Positions 46,139 to 59,400 of a stretch of 64,000 nucleotides of DNA are shown here, piece by piece. The position numbers were made by a program, and so were the translations under genes. This stretch comes from Agelaius tricolor (taxonomy: Eukaryota > Chordata > Aves > Passeriformes > Icteridae): positions 45,910,501 to 45,974,500 of the forward strand of contig JALJCS010000009.1 in the NCBI GenBank assembly GCA_023055355.1. Reading direction: 5' to 3'. The first letter of the stretch is position 1; each line of letters starts with the position of its first letter. The notes below the pieces were generated by a model. It made no database searches. It saw nothing but the letters and a program-made list of their open reading frames with translations, and was not told where the DNA came from.

Positions 46139-49100
46139 CTTAAAGAGTACAGAATCTGAAAAATATAAAAGCTAAAACCTGAGGCATCAAAACAGAGCTG
46201 GACATGGTGATAAGGGCAGAGAATCCTTCCAGAATTTATTTTGCCTTTCACTGGATAATTCAGAGAATTAAAGACAAAGGGGATCCAGGATATCACTGTC
46301 TGAGAGATTATGGTGATTATTATTATTATCATCTTTTCTAGATGAGTATTCCAGGTGGATCTGCATGGTTCTAGACATAAACCTAGACAGACATGCTCTG
46401 ATGAGCCGGTAGAAGTTGTTCTTTTCTGAAGAATTTCTTGACAGTATTTCCTTGTAATTTCCTTCATCCCCAGTCTCCCTTGAGACATAGGAGGAGCTCT
46501 TAAAGCTATTTACTTAAAGTGTGCTTAAAGCAATTTACCTGGTGAAGGAGGCCCTCCCCTCATGTGTCTCCTGTAGAAACTTCAGTCTGGCATTTGCAGG
46601 GCACAGACTTCTTTCTTTTGTGGTGCTTCTGAAGGACTGGGAGGGCTGCTCTGTTGTGAAGTCAGGAACAGCAAATACTCCTGAATATTGCGGGGCTTGT
46701 GTGGAGAAATAGTTTTCATCTCTCTGCAGCCTTTCAGATCAGCTTCTGTCATCTTCAGATCCAGCCAGGTGCTTTGAATTGCCAAAATGAGGCAGGCGAG
46801 GAGGAAATGTGTGGCTCCTGTGAGTGGCACAAAGTGAATTTTACTGTCTTTCAGTAGACTGGATCCTTTAACTCCTCTCTTTTGAGTTCCCATTCTTGTG
46901 ACATTGTCCTGTCCCTTGTAATTCATTCCCTCTCTTTAATTATTCACCCTTCATTAATACATCTTTCTATGACCAGTAAGAGGGAGACAGGAGAATTGAT
47001 TGTCATGGCACCTCTGAGGCATTGAAACCAGTCTGTTGCCTCCAGACTGGCAACCTGTCATAATTTTAATGTTTCATGCATGGAGGACATAATAGTGCTG
47101 TTAAAACACCACCAAAGTTCATCTGTTGGCAGAAGCTCAGCTCTTTGCTAAGGCTGCTGTAAAGATCAGGAGGAAAGCTCTTTGGGAAGGTAAAATTGAC
47201 ACAATAATGTCAAATTTAAATTAAATTAATTATTTTCTGGGAATAATGAGAAATCAGAACATAACAAAAAGCTTCTGGGGAAGGAAGGTTATACAAGAAA
47301 CCTACAGAAAATACAGATCTTTTCCCCAACATTAAATTGGCAGGAGAGGTTTGTATAAAATGAGATCTGAAAAGTATTATTGAGCTAGATGATACTGAGA
47401 GGCCCTCCATCTAAATACCATAATTGAAGAACAGCATGTACCTTGGGAATATAATGTTATTGATTGCTGGATGCATATTTAGTCATTGGCAAGAAATGCA
47501 GCAGTGACCTTGGGAGATGCAGGGGTTATTTAATTTTTCTCAATATCTGATCCTCAGCAAGAGTTCCAGTCAGGAGGAAGTGTGGGAATCTGAGCCTCAC
47601 ACAGCTGCAACAGGGGTGCAGTTGTAATTCAAATACAATTCAAAATAGGAATTATTCCAGGATCACAGGTACTACAAAATAAGTTTTATTAGACTTAGTA
47701 ACAGAAAAATTTGTGTGGCTCCTGGACTGATAAAATAGTCCAGTTATGTTTGTGGGATTTTGAGAAGTTACACAGATTTGTGGTGATGACCTCCAGAGAT
47801 GAACTGCAGATCATTTAACTCTGTCTGAACCTTTTTTACCAGTAATTTGACAACTCACAGTCACAGTGAGGGTACCAAGGTGTTCAAATGTCAAGGGATA
47901 TCTCTGATGTCCAAAAGAACCTGTACTGAAGATCAGATATAATAAGCATATAAAAGAATGCAGTGTTAATATTCAGTGCTCCTCAGTTCTTAAACCCATT
48001 TTTGCTGGTTTGGTTTGGTTGTTTTGTTTTGGGGTTTTTTTGGTGTTTTTGTGGGGGGTTTTTTGTTGGTTTTTTTTTTGTTTGTTTGTTTTTTGTTTTT
48101 TGCTTTTTTGTTTGTTTGGTTTTTTTTAATAAGATGAAGAGCAAATAATTCACCCTCAGTATTTATGACTGTTCCAGTGTAAGTTATTGATGTAGCCCTT
48201 GCTGTTTATATTTTTCCCACCTTTTTTTTTTCAGCATTTTCTGAGTTTGCACTTTTGGCTTTGCTGGAGACCCAGGCACCCAGAGCCATTACAAAACTTG
48301 CCAGCTTTTTTTTCCTTCATCCATTCAGATTTGCTGCTCTCATCATCCACTCTGGGATACTCTGCCACTCCTTTGGTTGTTCCAGGGAAGAAGTAGAGAC
48401 ACAATTAATTATAAGAGTCAGTATCAACACAACTTATGGCAGTTCTAGTACAGTGCATGGAGGGGATTTTTAATTTTTATGTGTTTAAATAGCCCTGCAG
48501 TCTTAAAAATATCAAAGCTCTTGGTATTTTAAAGACTTTCAAGTGCTTTTATGCCTATGAATAAAAAGACAATGGCTCTTACCCCACCTGCAGTGTCCAG
48601 AGAGACTGAAGATAATAACTATTGCTGAAAAGTCTGCTTAAATTTGCAAACTCATTTGTGCCTTGTGCAGTAATGGACATTAAGTGCTCTTTGGAGCAGG
48701 CAACCAGTGATTTTTCTCTTGACATTAAAAATGGAAATCATTACTATTACAAATGATTTTAAATGAGCAGATTTACTTTGCACTAATGCAAGCTGGTTTG
48801 TGCATGGAAATAAAAATCCATCTCAGACCACTGTGAGCTGGTAAGTGGGCTTGACCATATATTTAAAGTAATGCTTGATTATTTTTTTCTTAATTACATG
48901 GTGGACAAGGCTGTCACTACAGTACATTAAAATCTTACCAAACCTCCCCACCCACTTGGACACTTACAGAGGTTTATTGAATTCTGTGAATTAACAAAGA
49001 CATGGACAGGCTTTATGAAAAGTCAAATTTACTGCACCACAGTGTTTCTTTACTAGCTATAATTTTGATATACCTTTTTATACATAATATACTTAGTACA

Positions 49101-50203
49101 CTGTGATATTATTTTATTCCATTGCTAATGAATATTGGTCATTGATAGTCAGGATAATGATGTCTTACTAAGGAGACCTCACTGTAGCATTTGCTGTGTC
49201 ATCTGTGAGGACAAAAGGGACTGGTCTAGAGACAAGTTGTGCAAATGTTCGCATATTTTTAAAATGCAATTTAAGGGGCTTACTGGACACTCATTCAGAT
49301 TTTGGTTCCTGCCATGCTTTTGTTTAAAGAGTGGTACAGATAAATCGGGAATGGAATGTTCCTCTAGTTTTGAAGGAAATGAATATATTGGAAAATGTTG
49401 TAATGAATGGAAAGGGAGGATAAATGTAACTTGGAGCTATGGTGTGCTTGAGCAGAAAAGTCAGGAAGCTTCTATTTAAAAGATAAGCATGACACCTTTC
49501 CACTAACCTGAAAATATGGTATTAAGAGATATTCAGGGGTCCAGCAAACATTATTCTCACCCTAAAGCCTAAGTAAGGCTTTAAAAGGGTGAAGGTCTGT
49601 GCTCAGTCTCTGGTCAGGAATCCCACTAACCCTGCTTGGCCCTGGAGAAGGCAGAGTATAAATACCATGGATATTTTAGAACTGTCAAAAACTAAGCTGA
49701 AACCACTGCTGACTAATTCTGTGGGAGCTGCTGTTCCTCAGCTGGGTCACTTAAGTCTCTTAATTCTTCTCCCATTAGAAAGGATTTGCATGACCTTTCC
49801 TTTGGAAAATATTAATCCATGCAGTGTTTGGAAAAAGCCTTTGCTGTTAGACAGAGGAAATCCATTTAGTTTGGAGAGGCACCTTTGAAAGAGCACATTT
49901 TCTGCTGTGTTCTGCAAAGCAGCAGATGATGCTGCATCTGCTGGAGTCAGAAGACAGCAGGGAAAAAATCCCTTCCATGCACTGTACTTCCAAAAAGCCA
50001 CTGTCTCCTGCTTTGCCATTCACTGAATCAGTCCAGTAACCACAGCAGTACTATAACTGTGCTAAAATAGAAGTTTATACTCTTCAAGTCTGCTGTGAGT
50101 GAATGAAAGCCTTGATGTGCAAAGAGCTGTGGTCATAAACATTGTTTAGATTGCAAAATGAAGTCCTGGAATGCTAACAAATAACACATAACCATGGTTT
50201 TTG
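46139..50203. other. Gene-free AT-rich DNA
   Basis: No exon or RNA gene recognised. The most conspicuous part is the T/G-only tract at 48001-48128. The 114- and 120-codon frames at 46126-46926 (minus) and 49135-49479 (plus) show no known domain. Confidence 0.6.
48001..48128. repeat. T/G low-complexity tract
   Basis: About 128 bp almost entirely T and G on the plus strand (runs of T broken by G, GG and GGGG, with recurring GGTTT and GTTTG). The complementary strand is A/C only. A frame through it encodes mostly Phe/Val/Gly/Cys and is not a gene. Confidence 0.9.
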
Positions 50204-50484
50204 CACACTTCCAGGAATGGTGACTCCAACACTTTCCTGGGCAGCCTTTTTTAATGCTTGACTCTTTCAGTGAAGAATTTTTTTGCTCCTATCCAATCTA
50301 ACATCCCTTGCTGCAACTTGAGGCTGTTTTCTCTTGTCCCATCACTTGGGAGAAGAGTTTGACCCCACCTGCCCACAGCCTCCCTTCAGGGAGTTGTAGA
50401 GAGCAATAAGGTCTCCCCTAAGCCTCCTTTTCTCCAGGCTGAAAAACCCCAGATCCCTCAGCTGCTCCTCATAAGACTCCCAGT
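50204..50484 (-). mobile_element. CR1 LINE 3' fragment (no terminal tail)
   Basis: Read on the plus strand it follows the antisense CR1 3' region closely: CTTCCAGGAATGGTGACTCC, TTTCCTGGGCAGCC, GACTCTTTCAGTGAAGAA, ATCCAATCTAACATCCC, TCACTTGGGAGAAGAG, TTGTAGAGAGCAATAAGGTC, TCCTTTTCTCCAGGCTGAA, and CAGCTGCTCCTCATAAGACT. The CR1 3' tail itself is missing on the left. Confidence 0.9.
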
Positions 50485-53400
50485 CTTCACTTCTGTTGCT
50501 TGGACAAGAAAAGAAGTTGAATAGAAGTGAGAAATTTCCCTTGCTGTTGCAATTTTAATGAATTTAAAGCTGTGTGCAATTAAGAGTAGTAAATGCTCCA
50601 TAAAGCATGAAACCCCATTGGGTGGCAGAGCGTGCCATCCTTGCAGTGTGGTGCTGTGTGGATGGAAATGTGGGTGTCAGGATGCAGCCAAGTTCTTTAA
50701 CCACCAAATTGGAAGGGATGTGCTGCTGCTCAAGCCTTGTTTGCTGCACCTGTGAGAAGCAGCAGAGGCAGATGGGAAAAGCAATGTATTTTTTTCAGCC
50801 TCTAGAATTAAGGAAAAAAATATTTCCAAGACTGTATTCTGAAAAAGCCAGGGCACTTAAGGAAATATTTGATTATGACTTCTCTCTGTCTTTTAATGCT
50901 ATTTTCCCACCCGTCCCTCTTTAGAGGCAGTTCTGAAACAACAGATTCTGCCTCAGCAGCTTGGCTTCTATTTAAAAGCTGAGTGAACTCCCTAATTAGG
51001 GGAACATTTTCTACTTCTGCTCTTCAGCATGACTGGGGAAAGCCAAAAGTGTGCAGAGTAGAGGTGCCTGGTCACCCACGTGATCCATGACGTGGAGTGT
51101 TCCAATGAGAAGAGAGCTGGGATGCAAGGCAGATGTTCTGGACCTTTAATTATGTCTCATGCATCAAGTTGTAGTTCTGTTGTCATGGAAACTGCTTTGC
51201 CTCTCTGTTCTGTATTACTGCCACTGTGAAGTCCCAGGCACTGCAAGGAGAAAAGGCAGGGAAGGATCCAAACAATACATTATTAAAGAGTTTTAATATT
51301 AATAGCATTGATTTGTCTGATTTGGCATTTACCTTTCTTCAGATGAGGCAACCTAATAGTCTCCTCTGTGATGAAACAGCTTAAGCAATGCATTTTTAAA
51401 ACCAAAGTATTATCTTTCCAACTTTTGTTTTCCTTAATTTTGAGAGTCTGTCACTTAGAGCTCTGAAGTTAAGATAATCTACTTATTATTTGGAATGAGC
51501 TACCAAGGAATCACCTGGAGTGATTAGAGAATGCAAGTACAGCATGCAGCTGTTCAGAGCTATAAAAATGAGGAGTTTTGCCTGTGCAGAAATCCTTTTG
51601 CTCAAATTCCTAAAACTGTTGGTTGTCTCCAGCTTTGGAGGTCCATTTTGGATGCCTATTGCCAGTGCTAACAAGTTAAAAAACAAGGTGCACTCTGAAG
51701 TTGGATTAACAGAAAGAAATTTCTAAACAAAGCTGTTTCAGTTTTTAGTCAGTTTTAAGAAGAAATCTTCAGATGCACATTCTGATATGAACATGGATTG
51801 TGGAGACACCTCAGTGCCTCCAAAAATAAGGGTTTAGTGCCTTCCTTTTGCTAAGGTTAAAGCATTTCACGCTTCTATTATATAGAAAATGTAATATGTG
51901 TATAATCTGCTGGAGTTACATATAATTAATTAATTAATATAATTAAGGCTGGAGTAGTACTGACAACTAGCAAAGGAATCCAGAATATCCAGCTGATAGA
52001 AATTATTGCTGCCTTTTCTACCCCTATGAGTTCTGTGCATGCTTGAAGAGGGATCACTTAATGCCTGTTGTGGTACTCACAGGACAAGGTAGAGCAAAAA
52101 GAAAGAATTATCATGTCCTTAAGAGAAGGAGGGGAAGCCTGGTGTGAGATAACCGCATTGCATTTCACTGGAATGAATTTTCAGGAAAGCTTTGAAGAGC
52201 AATGTAACAATGCTTGAACTGAAAATTTCAGATATCATCACATTTCTCCTCCATTATTGGCATTTATCTTTTATCCTCCTTCTTCCTCTTTGTGGAATAA
52301 CTAATATGCAAAAGGAGCCATGCCAGACTCAATCCAATATATTAATATAATGGGCTAAAATAGAATAGCCTTCCTAAATAACAGAGAAAATGAGAAAGCT
52401 TTAAATTAAGCTACAGAATATAGAAACAGGACTGCCCATACAGAAAAAAGATGTCCTGCACCAGGCTTTCAAATGGAACTTATGACCCAAAACCCAAAAT
52501 TATAAGATTACTGAAACAAACTGGCATTAAACCTAATGTTTTTAGGCTTAATAGGACTCTAATGCTTATTTTTCTTTATTCTTTCACAAACAGGCTGCAT
52601 TTACTTTGCTGGTCATCTGTGTCTGGGCAGATTTGTTCTGTCCCTGGGACAGGGTGGCTGTAAAGAAGTCAGGAATAATGTCAGAAGTCAGAAATAAGTA
52701 AATGCTTACTGCATTCCAGCCAGCAAGTAAGAGATGGGAAAATGAGTACCTGACTTTCACAAGACCTCAAAAATAGCCTGAACAAAGGAATGAATGGGGG
52801 AATTTCAGCTCCCAGCTCAGCCATGAGTGCCACATAACTCTACTGGTTTGATGGCTCAGCTGCCTAAAATGTCTTAATATCCTGGGAGGAAGAAAAATGG
52901 TATTTTTAAGCAGAGGCAGATTTTCAGGAAAAGCTGGGACTCCAAATTTAACAGATTTTTCTCTGAAAAATCTTGTCATTTCTAGGAGTTTAATCTGAAT
53001 TAATTTCCATAAACACTCTCCACCATATTTACTTCAGAGGCCTTTATTTCAAGCTCTAATGGAATCTATAAATTTTGCACTAAAAAAGTCTTGGACTCTT
53101 TTGTAGTATGAAAGAATAACTCAGATTTTTAAAAAATCAGGTCATGGAGGGGTTAAAATATGTTTTGGGGAGAGGGTAAAATGATGTTTTCTTCAAACAA
53201 TCATCTTGAGATTCATGTGTCTGCTGGTGGAAAAATGGAAATCCTCAAGAAGTGTGGTTGGCAGTCATAAAGTCATGAGGAACAGAGCAGAAACTTCGTC
53301 TGTCAAGACTAAAAGTATCCAAAATAGATTTAAAGCTTATGGTAGCATGCAAAGAACTTTTTTCCCCCCACAAGTATCTAATTTGAACAATTTAAATCCT

Positions 53401-56400
53401 ATACCAATAAATCCAAAATTATGACTGCCTGTTTATTTTTGTCAAATTCAACAATTGCTAATCTTCATAATCCCCTAAAACAGTTTTCATTGAGAACTAG
53501 AACATTTAGTTTTCAAGTTTATAACTTTGTCAAATAAAATTGAAAAGATATTTTGAAGAAGAGTCGTAAATCACTTCTTGATGTTACTAATTTACTGTAT
53601 GTTTTAGATTAAATTATTTCATTTCAGTGCACCTTAGCCACCATTGGTAAATTTGGATTGATGACACCCCTCCACTTCAAGCAGGCAGTAGCATTCCCAC
53701 ATTTTCAATCTCTAAGAAGTCTTCTGAGGATAATTGCTTTAAAACTTTTAGGTATGGTACAGCAGGGAGAGCTGTCACCTCTGTGTGCATATCAGAAATG
53801 TAGAAAGGTTCATCAAATAGGCCTTTAGAAGACTAAATAACACATTTTCTTCTTTGGGTTATAAGAGACTGATTGACTGGACTTTTCTTTGGTTCTATTC
53901 CTACACAGAGATTTGCTATAAAGATACAAAATGGATGCATAAAAAGACCTAAAATTCAGTCAGAATAGTTTAAAAAATCCCATACCCAGGGCAGTATGCC
54001 TTGGATGGCCAGAGGAGCAACACTGATTTTCTTGTTTCCAGAATATTTCCTTTAGCTCCTGAAAGAATTTAAATAAAGTGAAGAAGAAATGGAAGTTAAA
54101 ATAGTAGGGACTGCTTACTGAGATCAATTTCAAATTCAGTTCAGTATCCAGCAGAACTGTTCTGGATAGCAGAAACATATTGAACACTTCTCTCTTGGCT
54201 GTAACTTTCATACTGAAAATATAGAAAAGATCCATGTGCTTGTATTCTTTCCTGATAGTGTGGATGAGTGAGGATTCAAAATGAAATAAATCTATGCTTT
54301 GTAAGGTTTTTGCCAAAACTTGGATTTTCCTCTCTTTAAACATGCATAAAATCCACAGGTAAATATTTTTTTAGAAATCTTCAAATCTGTCCTCAGATTC
54401 ACCTCATCCTATCCTCATTAATACCTTTAAATTTGGTTTTAAGAAAGCAAGTTTTGGACTGTAGAATTGTTCCATATGCATTCTAGAACTGGAGGATTAT
54501 GCATAAAGTTCTTATTTCAGCCCTGGAATTGTGTGTAAATTAACCTCTTGTGTGTTCTTCTGGTTGCCCAGCAATGTCATAAATTTTTTAATGCACATTT
54601 CAAAATGTGCAATGAATAGTAGAAAATGTCTGTAGAGAAACCTGTGGCCAACAGCTATTGTGGTTTATAAGAAGAGAATTAGATACTTTAGATGTTTGGG
54701 GTTTTTGTTTGTTTTCAACCCTTATTTCTCATCACAGAATACTGAGTAGTCTCATGGTTCTCCTTCAATATTGAAAAGTAAGTTAATTTGTTGCTCTGTG
54801 CTCAGTTGCATACTCAAAAGCAGACAAGAGAGAAGTTACTTAAAGTACTTTTTTTTCTGTCATGGGAGTATGACTCATGCACTTTTATCTGTACCCACTA
54901 TCCTGCCAGCATTTTTTGCTAAAAATCTTCCAGGGGATAAAAAGATGAATATTTAAATAGTTATGAAGTTTTTAGTGAAGTCTTCATGATCGCTGTGATA
55001 AATAATACAGTCATTTAAAGCTTGTGTGCAGGAAAAAATAAAACCACCCAGTTATTTTTATTTAGTATCCTGTGCACTTTACAGTACAAAAGGTTTCCAA
55101 GATAGTGTGCTAATTTGATTTTCTTTTCCTTAAACATTTCTAGCCTTTTCAGGAAGAAACAATGAGGTTTTGTCTCCCTGGATGGGCATCAGGCATAGAA
55201 GTCAGATTGCTTATCAATTTCTGACTTTTCAAGAATGACATCATCTCTCTGTTTCTCAGTTTCTTAATTGAAAAGGAATAAAAAAGATGATCATGATACT
55301 ACTATGATAGCTACTAATGAAATGCATATTGCTATGGATAAGTATTGTTAATTTTCCCCCATTCTTTCTTGGGACTATTGTTTTTCTTGCTGCTTAAAAA
55401 TTGTCAGTAAGAAGAAGGATTTTGCTCGGTGTGTTGAAAAATATTTGCATATAGAGTAGGTGAAGAATCAGTGATCTAGGGAAAATTTATGAATATTTCT
55501 TGGTGTGATTGTTTAATGAATGCAGTCTGTTTCAGCTCCTGCAGGCTGGATTTGTGGATTTGGTCCTGCAGCAATGACAAGTGGTGTAGCTAAACTGCTA
55601 GAATTTCCTTTATTTTACTTGTTCTTTATAAAATCACAAATGATTTAGGAACAAAAATATTGCTGATTTTCAGTAGGAAAAAATAAGTACAGGCAAATCA
55701 CTTGGGTAATTTTAGATATCTTACTACTACAGTACAGTTTAAAAAGCAACCAATTTCTTTTAACCCATAATTGAAATATATCTGACAATGCAGTTTCCCC
55801 CAGGGTATGACATAATGGTCATCCCTGCCTCCTCCATAAAGGTCTGCCATAGTCAAGACACTCCTTTTTGTGCTTGTATCTCTTTTCTCTATTACCTATG
55901 CAGTCTATAAAGTATTGGATAGTCCATTCTTTTGTGTAGTGCTTTGTGCATTGTAACTCAAAAGCTGGCCTTGCAGATTATACTATATATAAAGAAAAGT
56001 AATAAGATACTGTGCCAGCAGTACTCAGTGAGAAAAGAAAGGTTTCTATTCCCAGCTCTGAAATGGCATTTATAAGGGTTTCTCTCTTCAGCTGTCTCAG
56101 GCACAGGAGGCCAATGTGTCCCCTGGCCTGATCTCACTTGAAATGCATCTTGAAGTGCAGGTGTGCTCTGAAATGGAATTGTTTGTCTGGAGGGAGTTTA
56201 CTGAGTATTCCTGTTTTCTTTGGGCACTGCAGGAGCATGGATAAGAAAGCCCAAGCCTTGTCTGCATCATCTGGCAGAAGGTGTAGCAGCCCTTCAGGTG
56301 TGCCAGGCTCCTTCTGGAATGTCCAGCCCCAGGCTGTGCTGGCAGCACTGCAGGACAAGGGCTGGGGGCTGGCAGGGGAGTCCTCAGCCCCTCTGAGCCT

Positions 56401-59400
56401 CTGCCCTGCACTCCCTGCAGAGCTCTGGGCATAGAATGCCAGTTGTTTCACCATCGTGCATCTTGGATTTATGGAAAACAACCCACCACTCCTCTTGTTC
56501 CTACCTAGTTTTTCATGGAGAGTTTCAGGGAAGGGAAATGGAGATGGAAAACAAAGTAGTTTTGTTTGTTGGTTTAATGCCTCTCAGCTAGCAGAAGACT
56601 AATTCAGGCCTACTGACATGGTAAAAGTGCTGAGGGAAAAAAATATTAATCAAATGCTTGAATTCAAAATTTTTTTCAAAATTCTATCAAGAAAGACACC
56701 AAGGTTTTATTATTAATGAAAAATATATCTAGCCCTTGTGTGTGCCCTGCCATCTGAGGTTAAATATGACCTGACTGCCTCCTCTGGATGCTGTGAGCAC
56801 AGAGTTGTTTTGTCTGGAGGAAAATGCCAAGTACTTTCACTCCCTTTATCACTGCTACATTAATCTGTACATTTTGAATCAATTTATTCTTGTTTTATGC
56901 ACAAACCCTTGGAATTTGGATATTCTCTCAGTCACCTCTGAATAACTTTGTGGTAATGCTGGTTCAGAGATTCACTGAGGACAGGGATTCACTGTCTATA
57001 AGTATTGTATATACTTCATACAGTATAGGCACAGGTATAAACACTTGACAGTACTCTCTGTGTGTGCTTTTATATTTATCATTTAGGGTAATGCAAAGAA
57101 TTTCAATAGATTTAGAGCAGCAAACCCTCCTACCCCACAGAGAAAGAGCGCACACACACAAGACACTGCATTTAGCAGAGTATCTGATGAAATTATAGCC
57201 TGGTTTGCTTCCTGATAACTCCTGTAGCTACTCCATGTAGCCATTTCCCTGTTTACTCTGCATCATCATTTTCAGTGCAGGCTACAAGGCTTGCTAAGGA
57301 AGATTTATGGCCACCAGTCTGGCTGCACTTACCTATTAAAGAGTGTGGTATGTGCAGAGTATCTGGGAAGGATATACAGGGCCACAGCAAGGTTGATATA
57401 ACATTGAGAGATTACACTAAAGAGAATATTACTGACCAGAGAAAGCCACATGGCCTGTACAAAACCTAGAAGAAACAAGTTTGTTAAGACTTAATTTTGT
57501 AGTCAGGAAATGTATGTTGATAGGTTGTGAGACAACTAATGCTAATTGTGGAATTATTTGTTTTATTGTGTTTTAACTGCTTTGTTTCCATCAATCCACT
57601 AATGTTTATAGTTAGTGTGGGAGGCTGTGTGGCATCCAGGCATGGCCACTCTGTATTCTGGGGCTTTTTGGAAGCCCTGAATGAGGATGGAACCAGTTCA
57701 GCATGGCACAGGCAGGAGGTGAATCAGGCACATCACAGCTGGGACGAGGCAGTACCTGAAAGTTTAGGGGTTGGCTTTAGGATTTACAGCTTGTCCCAAA
57801 CAGGCTGTGTTGTTCTAGTCCTGAATTCTGTCACTTTTTGGGTTCTGATGCTCCAACAGTGTCACAGAGAGAGGCACCAATAAGATGAGACTCAAGAAAA
57901 GACTGGCAGGGCTGAGAGACAGTTTGGGAGAGAATGATGTTGAGTGGATTTTTCTGGAGATGAGCAAGGAAGGAAGTGAGCCATTCTAAAGTGTTCAGCT
58001 CCCCATTGCTGGGAGGAGGCAAATATCACAGCACTCTTAAGAAAGCAGGTTGCAGGTACTCTGATTTTTATAAATATCAAATAAAGCTATAGGAAGATAC
58101 TCACAACAGATAATAGATCTAAGGCTGTCTAGAGCTGCCTCTGTACTATCAGAAAACACCTACCTGTTATTATATCCTATACACATTTCATTAGATATTT
58201 TTATTTTGAGATTTGGCCTCCTAGAATAAATCTTTTTGAAGTAATTTTTTAACTCTTACACTAGAAATTGTCTGGCTGGGTTATAGGTTTATTTACAAAT
58301 AGGTTAAAATTTTACAGCCACAGTTCTGTCTGGTGCTATGTTCCTACAAATTGAATGCAAGATGCAGAGCTTAGCAGGACTGAGATTTTTTTATCCTCAT
58401 AATGTAACTGGGGGACCAAACCATGTGTGCTTCAGGCAGCAACTTATACATAAGAGCTGCTATCTCCACATTACTTGCACTATATTTAAAAATGAGTTAT
58501 TGTTTTATCCCCTGAACTACTGTTTTGAAGGCAGCTGTGAGTGAACAAGACATTTTAAATGGAAAATATATTTCCTGCTCCTTTCAGCCTGTGATTTTCC
58601 TCTTCCTTTCTCCAGCCCCTCTGCATTGCTGCTGTGGGCAGACCAAGCCTCTCTCTGTGCTCTCCCACACATCTGCTATTATTTGTCATTCCTATTTTTA
58701 CTGACTGTCCAGGCACCTGCTGAATTCTAGCAGATTTCTTCCTAAACCTGAGAGATTCAGTTAATTTCTGTACAAAAGAGGAGGTGGAACCCGTGGTTGA
58801 ATGCAGCCATCAGTCTGGCATGATTCCCACAAGCTCCAGAGGCTCATTTTCTGTTGTGCTAGCCTGAGGCTCCCTCAACTTTTTCACTAAAAGATTTTCT
58901 GACTTGTAGGAAGGACAGGAGGTCCCTGTTCAGCGCTGTCCATATATTCTCAGATTTTAATACTGGAGAATTTTCAGTTGCGGAACATGTGGGATTTCTG
59001 TGGCAGGAGAAAAAAGGCTATGAAAGGCAGTTGCAAGACTGTAGAAATTACATATTTTTCTTCTTGCTGAGCAGCAGCAGCAGAAATTATCTATTGTTAC
59101 CCCATGCTGAATGGCAGCAGATGCTGGGGCTTTACAATACATCAGGTTTTTAGTTGGAAGGAAATAAGTTGCACAGACTTTGAAATATTTTCTGCTGTTC
59201 TGTTGCTATTCATAAGTTGTAAACAACCATGCTTGCCTTTGTCAGAGAGGATAAAACAAGCAATATTGTATACAGGCAGTTTTGCCAGAAGAAAATCCTG
59301 CTCAGATTTCATTATATAAGGAAATGTTTACTAGAAAAAGGTTCTTTATCCTGTTATTTTTCAGTCCTGTCTGGTCCAAGTCCCAGTCACCACCAGTAAA

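Noticed and set aside
47963..48148. 61-codon hydrophobic protein rich in Phe/Val/Gly/Cys
   Set aside because: It is a translation of the T/G low-complexity tract.
56097..56481. GC-richer patch with three overlapping 98-115-codon frames, as an exon
   Set aside because: Frames are open on both strands with no recognisable protein family and no clear splice-bounded unit.
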